A stretch of 8,659 nucleotides of DNA from an uncultured Subdoligranulum sp. (GTDB lineage Bacteria > Bacillota_A > Clostridia > Oscillospirales > Ruminococcaceae): contig NZ_CALADU010000216.1 in the NCBI RefSeq assembly GCF_937890665.1, positions 1 to 8,659 of the forward strand, written 5' to 3'. Under the pieces are notes generated by a model that searched no databases, was not told where the DNA came from, and worked only from the letters and a program-made list of their open reading frames with translations. Of the stretch, positions 4,636 through 8,659 are shown one piece after another (position 1 is the first letter of the stretch; each line of letters starts with the position of its first letter). Both the position numbers and the translations under genes were made by a program.

Positions 4636-7407
4636 CCGCAGAATTACAATGACACCATCCACAAGATGCAGACCCCCTTTGAAATGCGGGCTGGTCTGCC
4701 GAAAAAGGAACCCAAAATGCTGGAAGACTGGGAGCAGAACCATGTCTATGAGCAGATGATCCGTAACAACGAGGGCAAACCCCGGTATATTTTGCACGAT
4801 GGCCCTCCGTATGCGAACGGCAGCATCCATATGGGTACTGCATTAAATAAGATCATTAAAGATATCATCATCCGCTATAAGAACATGTCGGGCTTTCAGG
4901 CACCGTACGTTCCGGGCTATGATACGCATGGCCTGCCCATTGAATTGAAAGCATTGGGCTCTTTGGGCGATAAAAAGTCCGGTGTTTCTAAACTGGAACT
5001 GCGCAAGATTTGTAAAGAATTTGCCACCGAACACATTGACGTGATGAATGATCAGTTCAAACGTCTTGGTGTGCAGGGCGATTTTGAAAACCCCTACTTG
5101 ACGCTGCGGCCGGAATTTGAGGCTCGTCAGGTGGAAATTTTTGGCGAGATGGCCAAAAAAGGGTACATTTACAAGGGCATGAAGGCCGTTTACTGGTGCC
5201 CTGAGGACCGTACAGCCTTGGCGGAAGCAGAGATTGAATATGCAGAGGATGAGTGCGATTCTATCTATGTTCGCTTCAAGCTGACAGGGGATCCCAAGGG
5301 GGTCTTGGCTAAGCACAACATTCCGCTGGACAAGGCTTGGATCGTAATCTGGACCACCACCACTTGGACGTTGCCTGCTAACGTGGCAACCTGCTTGAAC
5401 CCGGATATTGAGTATGCCTTTGTCAAGATCGGGGACGAGTATCATATTATGGCGGCCGAGCTGGTTAAGGCCACTATGGAGGCTTGCCACATTGATTCCT
5501 ACGAGGTTCTGCCGGATGTTGTGCATGGCGATGAACTGGAATTGATGGAATATCAGCATCCCTTCTTGGATCGTACGGGTCTTGTCATTCTGGGCGACCA
5601 CGTTACGCTGGAAGGCGGCACGGGCTGTGTCCATACGGCTCCCGGCCATGGTGTAGAAGACTTTGAAGTCTGTGTGAATCATTATCCGCAGCTTCCCATC
5701 GTGGTGCCTGTGGATGACGCTGGCCGTTTGACGGAGGAAGCTGGTAAGGAATTTGCAGGCCTTAAAGTGTGGGCTGCTAACAAAGTGATTCTGGAGCACA
5801 TCCAGCAGACAGGCCATCTGATGGGCGTCCAGCATATTACCCACCAGTATCCCCATTGCTGGCGTTGCCATCATCCCATCATTTTCCGCGCCACCGAGCA
5901 GTGGTTCTGCTCTATTGACGCCTTCAAAGAGGATGTCTACAAGGCCATTGACAGCGTGCATTGGCAGCCGGCGTGGGGCCATGATCGCATGGCGGGCATG
6001 GTGCGCGATCGTAGCGATTGGTGCATCAGCCGTCAGCGTGTGTGGGGTGTGCCGATTCCGGTGTTCTATTGCAAGAAGTGCGGCAAATATCACATTACCG
6101 ATGCATCGATCAAGGCGGTCTCTGATCTGTTCCGCAAAGAAGGCAGCGATGCGTGGTATAAGTACGAGGCCAACGAGATTCTGCCCAAGACCGAGGTCTG
6201 CGAGTGCGGTGCTTCTGATTGGGAGAAGGATCCCGACATCATGGATGTCTGGTTTGATTCCGGCTCTACTTGGAGTGCGGTCTGCCGTGAGCGTCCTGAA
6301 CTGACTTGGCCCGTGGATATGTATATGGAAGGTGCTGACCAGTTCCGCGGCTGGTTCCAGTCCAGCTTGCTGACCAGCGTTGCCACGCAGGGAATTGCGC
6401 CCTACCGTGAGGTGCTGTGCCATGGCTGGGTTGTGGATGCACAGGGCAAGCAGATGCACAAATCCGCTGGCAATGGTATGGAACCTGCCGAGATCATTCG
6501 GGATTACGGCGCAGACATCATTCGCCTGTGGGTTGCTTCCAGCGACTATACGGTGGATGTACGTGCCGGCAAAGAGATCTTCCGTCAGTTGTCGGAAGCC
6601 TATCGGAAGATGCGCAATACGGCCCGCTTTATGCTGGGTAACCTGAATGACTTTGATCCCAACCGGGATATGGTCGATGAAGATCAGCTGTTTGAAATTG
6701 ATCGCTGGGCGCTGGAGGCTTGCAACACTCTGACGGCCACCATGCGAGATGCGTATGACCATTACGACTTCTCCCGTGCGTACCATGCGCTGTACAACTT
6801 CTGTGTCATCGATATGTCCAACTTCTATATGGACGTGATCAAAGACCGCCTGTACTGTGCAGATGATCATGCTCGCCGCTGTGCCCAGACGGCGCTGTAT
6901 CGGATCTTGGCGGACTTCACCAAACTGCTGGCGCCCATTCTCTGCTTCACGAGTCAGGAAATCTGGAGCTACGTGCCCAAGATGCCCGGCATGAAGGACT
7001 ATGTGGTGTTTGAGCAGATGCCGGAGGCAAAGCCGGCGGCAGGTGCGGAATTTACGGCTAAGTGGGATCGCATTATGGCAATCCGCGACGACGTAAAGAA
7101 GGTTCTGGAGCAGGCGCGCGCCGATAAGCAGATCGGCTCCTCTCTGGAGGCTGCCTTGACTCTGTATTGCAATGAGGAATTGTACCATTTCCTCAATGCC
7201 ATTCCGATGGATGAGCTGGCTGACCTGTTCATTGTTTCGCAAGTTTCTCTGGAACAGGGCGAAGGCGGCGTGAAGGGCATTGTTGATGGACTCGGTGTGC
7301 ATGCAGACCATGCTGCCGGTGCCAAGTGCCTGCGTTGCTGGAAGTATGAAACCACCGTTGGCGAAAATGGCCTCTGCCCGCGTTGTGCAAAGGTTCTGGG
7401 AATGTAA
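4633..7407 (+). CDS. ileS: Isoleucine--tRNA ligase (IleRS)
   Basis: IleRS charges tRNA-Ile with isoleucine and hydrolyses mis-formed Val-tRNA-Ile in a separate editing domain. The 924-residue class Ia enzyme shows, in order: the HIGH-type motif in PYANGSIHMGT (59-69, HMGT at 66-69); WTTTTWTLPAN (240-250) and the editing-site HTAPGHGVED (334-343, with Asp343); a CKKCGK metal-site-like segment and a CECG further on in the catalytic half; DVWFDSGSTW; the KMSKS-type loop QMHKSAGN (607-614); a helical anticodon-binding domain; and a C-terminal zinc knuckle CLRC (899-902) and CPRC (915-918). The C-terminal zinc module and overall length fit the bacterial-type enzyme. The gene starts with TTG, follows divIVA as in B. 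subtilis, and ends 8 bases before a strong terminator. Oddities are the Thr in the HIGH motif and Gln/His in the KMSKS motif. Identification is secure. Confidence 0.98.
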   Translation: MPQNYNDTIHKMQTPFEMRAGLPKKEPKMLEDWEQNHVYEQMIRNNEGKPRYILHDGPPYANGSIHMGTALNKIIKDIIIRYKNMSGFQAPYVPGYDTHGLPIELKALGSLGDKKSGVSKLELRKICKEFATEHIDVMNDQFKRLGVQGDFENPYLTLRPEFEARQVEIFGEMAKKGYIYKGMKAVYWCPEDRTALAEAEIEYAEDECDSIYVRFKLTGDPKGVLAKHNIPLDKAWIVIWTTTTWTLPANVATCLNPDIEYAFVKIGDEYHIMAAELVKATMEACHIDSYEVLPDVVHGDELELMEYQHPFLDRTGLVILGDHVTLEGGTGCVHTAPGHGVEDFEVCVNHYPQLPIVVPVDDAGRLTEEAGKEFAGLKVWAANKVILEHIQQTGHLMGVQHITHQYPHCWRCHHPIIFRATEQWFCSIDAFKEDVYKAIDSVHWQPAWGHDRMAGMVRDRSDWCISRQRVWGVPIPVFYCKKCGKYHITDASIKAVSDLFRKEGSDAWYKYEANEILPKTEVCECGASDWEKDPDIMDVWFDSGSTWSAVCRERPELTWPVDMYMEGADQFRGWFQSSLLTSVATQGIAPYREVLCHGWVVDAQGKQMHKSAGNGMEPAEIIRDYGADIIRLWVASSDYTVDVRAGKEIFRQLSEAYRKMRNTARFMLGNLNDFDPNRDMVDEDQLFEIDRWALEACNTLTATMRDAYDHYDFSRAYHALYNFCVIDMSNFYMDVIKDRLYCADDHARRCAQTALYRILADFTKLLAPILCFTSQEIWSYVPKMPGMKDYVVFEQMPEAKPAAGAEFTAKWDRIMAIRDDVKKVLEQARADKQIGSSLEAALTLYCNEELYHFLNAIPMDELADLFIVSQVSLEQGEGGVKGIVDGLGVHADHAAGAKCLRCWKYETTVGENGLCPRCAKVLGM

Positions 7408-7415
7408 TGTTATTT

Positions 7416-7456
7416 TCAGCGGTGCTTATACCTTGGTAAGCACCGCTGATTTTTTT
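7416..7456 (+). terminator. Intrinsic (Rho-independent) terminator after ileS
   Basis: The arms TCAGCGGTGCTTA (7416-7428) and TAAGCACCGCTGA (7437-7449) are perfect 13-bp complements around an 8-base loop. Seven T residues follow directly (7450-7456). No comparable T-run lies on the opposite strand, so it acts in the + direction. It begins 8 bases after the ileS stop and ends 19 bases before the lspA start. Confidence 0.95.
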
Positions 7457-7465
7457 GTGAGCAAT

Positions 7466-7469
7466 GGAG
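7466..7469 (+). promoter_or_regulatory. Ribosome binding site deciding the lspA start
   Basis: GGAG at 7466-7469 is 6 bases before the ATG at 7476, a good spacing. The upstream in-frame ATG at 7464 overlaps this site and has only a weak GTGAG just after the terminator T-run, so 7476 is the better start. Confidence 0.6.
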
Positions 7470-7475
7470 TTTGGA

Positions 7476-7988
7476 ATGATCTTTCCCTTTTTATCGGTTT
7501 TATCTGCCGGAGTGTTGGTGGTCATTGATCAACTGATCAAGCAGTGGGCCAATGCGGTTTTGCAGCCGCTGGGCGCAATTACGGTTATCCCCGGCATTCT
7601 AGAACTGCGGTATTATCTCAATGATGGCATGGCATTTTCGATGCTGGCCGGCAAGCAGACACTCCTGATCGCGATCACCTCCATCATGTTGGTGTGCGTT
7701 TTAGGCTTGCTGCTATTTCGCAAAATGGGCCCGTGGGAACGGGTTTCTTGGACATTGATTCTGGGCGGTGGTATCGGAAATCTGATTGACCGCTTCTTCC
7801 ATGGCGTGGTTGTGGATTATATCAATGTTCTCTTCGTCAATTTTGCGGTGTTTAATTTTGCCGATGTATGCATTACGACCGGCGTGATTTTGCTGATGCT
7901 TTGGATCCTGTACGATTCTTTCCAAAAAGAACGGGACGAAAAGCGGGCAAAACAACAGGATGGGACCACAACGGATGGAACGGTTTGA
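7476..7988 (+). CDS. lspA: Lipoprotein signal peptidase (signal peptidase II) LspA
   Basis: LspA is an aspartyl protease of the cytoplasmic membrane that removes the signal peptide from prolipoproteins after Lgt adds diacylglycerol. The 170-residue product has the expected four hydrophobic segments (about 3-22, 62-82, 90-106, 131-148). Conserved blocks are VIDQLIKQW near the N-terminus, LNDGMAFSML (48-57), GGGIGNLIDRFFHGVVVDYI (97-116) and FNFADVCITTG (126-136). By alignment with the Pseudomonas enzyme, Asp114 and Asp130 are the catalytic pair, with Asn102 and Arg106 in the intervening motif. The usual GAAF block reads GMAF here. A charged tail (KERDEKRAKQQ) ends the protein. The start at 7464 would add four residues. 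Its 3' end overlaps the pseudouridine synthase gene by 14 bases, and the ileS terminator lies just upstream. Confidence 0.95.
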   Translation: MIFPFLSVLSAGVLVVIDQLIKQWANAVLQPLGAITVIPGILELRYYLNDGMAFSMLAGKQTLLIAITSIMLVCVLGLLLFRKMGPWERVSWTLILGGGIGNLIDRFFHGVVVDYINVLFVNFAVFNFADVCITTGVILLMLWILYDSFQKERDEKRAKQQDGTTTDGTV

Positions 7989-8659
7989 AATTACTGCCGA
8001 CGCTACGGCCAACGGACGTTTGGACGCATGGCTAGCAGCGCAGTGCCCAACACTCTCTCGAAGCGCCTTGCAGACCTTGATGGAGCAGGGCCGTGTTTCT
8101 CGCGATGGGGAATCGGTAAGCAAAAAAGAAAAAGCTTGTCCGGGGGCGCGGTATGTGATTGAACTCCCTGACCCGGAGCCCATTGAGGCGATTCCGCAAG
8201 ATATTCCGCTACATGTGGTCTATGAAGATTCGGACTTGTTGGTAGTAAATAAGCCAAAGGGAATGGTGGTTCATCCGGCACCGGGAAATCCCGACGGGAC
8301 TCTGGTCAATGCGTTGCTGTATCATTGTGCTGGACAGCTTTCCGGCATAGGAGGGGCTATTCGGCCCGGTATTGTGCATCGAATCGATAAAGATACCAGT
8401 GGCTTATTGGTGGTTGCCAAAAATGATGGGGCACACCAGTCTTTGAGCGAGCAGATGCGTGTACACAGTATCCATCGTGTGTATCATGCGATTGTGTATG
8501 GGAATCTGAAAGAAGACGAAGGCTTTGTCGAGACTTGGTTGGGCAGAGATCCGAAAGACCGTAAAAAGATGGCCGTTGTTCCACAGACAGCAACGGGGGC
8601 ACGTTACGCATACACGGGATGGCGTGTACTGGAACGGTTAGGAAACTTCACCTACATTG
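7975..8659 (+). CDS. rluD: RluA/RluD-family 23S rRNA-type pseudouridine synthase (partial, 3' end cut off)
   Basis: This is the first 228 residues of an open frame that continues past the window. An N-terminal S4 RNA-binding domain (about 15-62; RLDAWLAAQCPTLSRSALQ start, QGRVSRDG loop) is followed by the RluA-type catalytic domain. It shows VVYEDSDLLVVNKPKGMVVHP (81-101, split here as VVYEDSDLLVVNKP and KGMVVHP) and the active-site motif GIVHRIDKDTSGLLVVAK (132-149), in which Asp138 is the catalytic Asp. It isomerises uridine to pseudouridine, probably in 23S rRNA. Position after lspA matches B. subtilis ylyB; whether it has exactly the RluD target sites cannot be told. The ATG at 7975 follows an AGGATGGGA stretch and lies inside lspA, implying coupled translation. 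An in-frame ATG at 7960 would add five residues but has a poorer ribosome site. Confidence 0.92.
   Translation, partial: MERFEITADATANGRLDAWLAAQCPTLSRSALQTLMEQGRVSRDGESVSKKEKACPGARYVIELPDPEPIEAIPQDIPLHVVYEDSDLLVVNKPKGMVVHPAPGNPDGTLVNALLYHCAGQLSGIGGAIRPGIVHRIDKDTSGLLVVAKNDGAHQSLSEQMRVHSIHRVYHAIVYGNLKEDEGFVETWLGRDPKDRKKMAVVPQTATGARYAYTGWRVLERLGNFTYI

Noticed and set aside
4843..7311. 822-codon open frame on the - strand opposite ileS
   Set aside because: It lies wholly antisense to a certain ileS gene, shows no recognisable domain, has unusual composition, and its openness is explained by the codon bias of the sense gene.

Overview
The window is an ordinary, densely packed piece of a Firmicutes chromosome with every gene on the + strand. 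I place it, by inference, in the class Clostridia, most likely the Ruminococcaceae/Oscillospiraceae. The grounds are the gene order, which matches the Bacillus subtilis ylmF(sepF)-ylmH-divIVA-ileS-lspA-ylyB block, the linked mutL-miaA pair, a HlyD-like adaptor protein just upstream of sepF, the roughly balanced base composition, and the strong AGGAGG-type ribosome binding sites. There are no mobile elements, CRISPR arrays, rRNA or tRNA genes, and no stretch over 300 bases without a gene.

Layout: the first 58 bases are the 3' end of mutL (mismatch repair). It overlaps miaA (tRNA A37 prenyltransferase). Next comes a 409-residue single-pass membrane protein of the HlyD/membrane-fusion type, with no transport partner beside it. 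A 116-base gap then holds a near-consensus sigma-A promoter (TTGACA, 17-base spacer, GATAAT) and a 10-bp hairpin just before the sepF ribosome binding site. sepF (FtsZ membrane anchor) overlaps ylmH (S4-domain RNA-binding protein). divIVA follows behind a possible extended -10 promoter and encodes a DivIVA with a long Pro/Glu/Gln-rich tail. ileS (isoleucyl-tRNA synthetase, TTG start, no T-box leader) comes next and ends in a textbook intrinsic terminator. Only 19 bases later lspA (lipoprotein signal peptidase) begins, overlapped at its 3' end by an RluA/RluD-family pseudouridine synthase that runs off the window.

How they fit together: SepF and DivIVA are envelope and division proteins (septum anchoring, negative-curvature or pole recognition). 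YlmH, IleRS, MiaA and the pseudouridine synthase serve translation. LspA finishes lipoprotein maturation at the membrane. The combination is the conserved flank of the division/cell-wall cluster. Compared with B. subtilis, ylmE, ylmG and ylyA are not in their usual places.

I found no clear novel system. The points most worth a second look are the orphan HlyD-like adaptor tied to sepF, the hairpin leader of sepF, the DivIVA tail with its basic patch and C-terminal peptide, and the strong terminator that leaves lspA-rluD without an obvious promoter.
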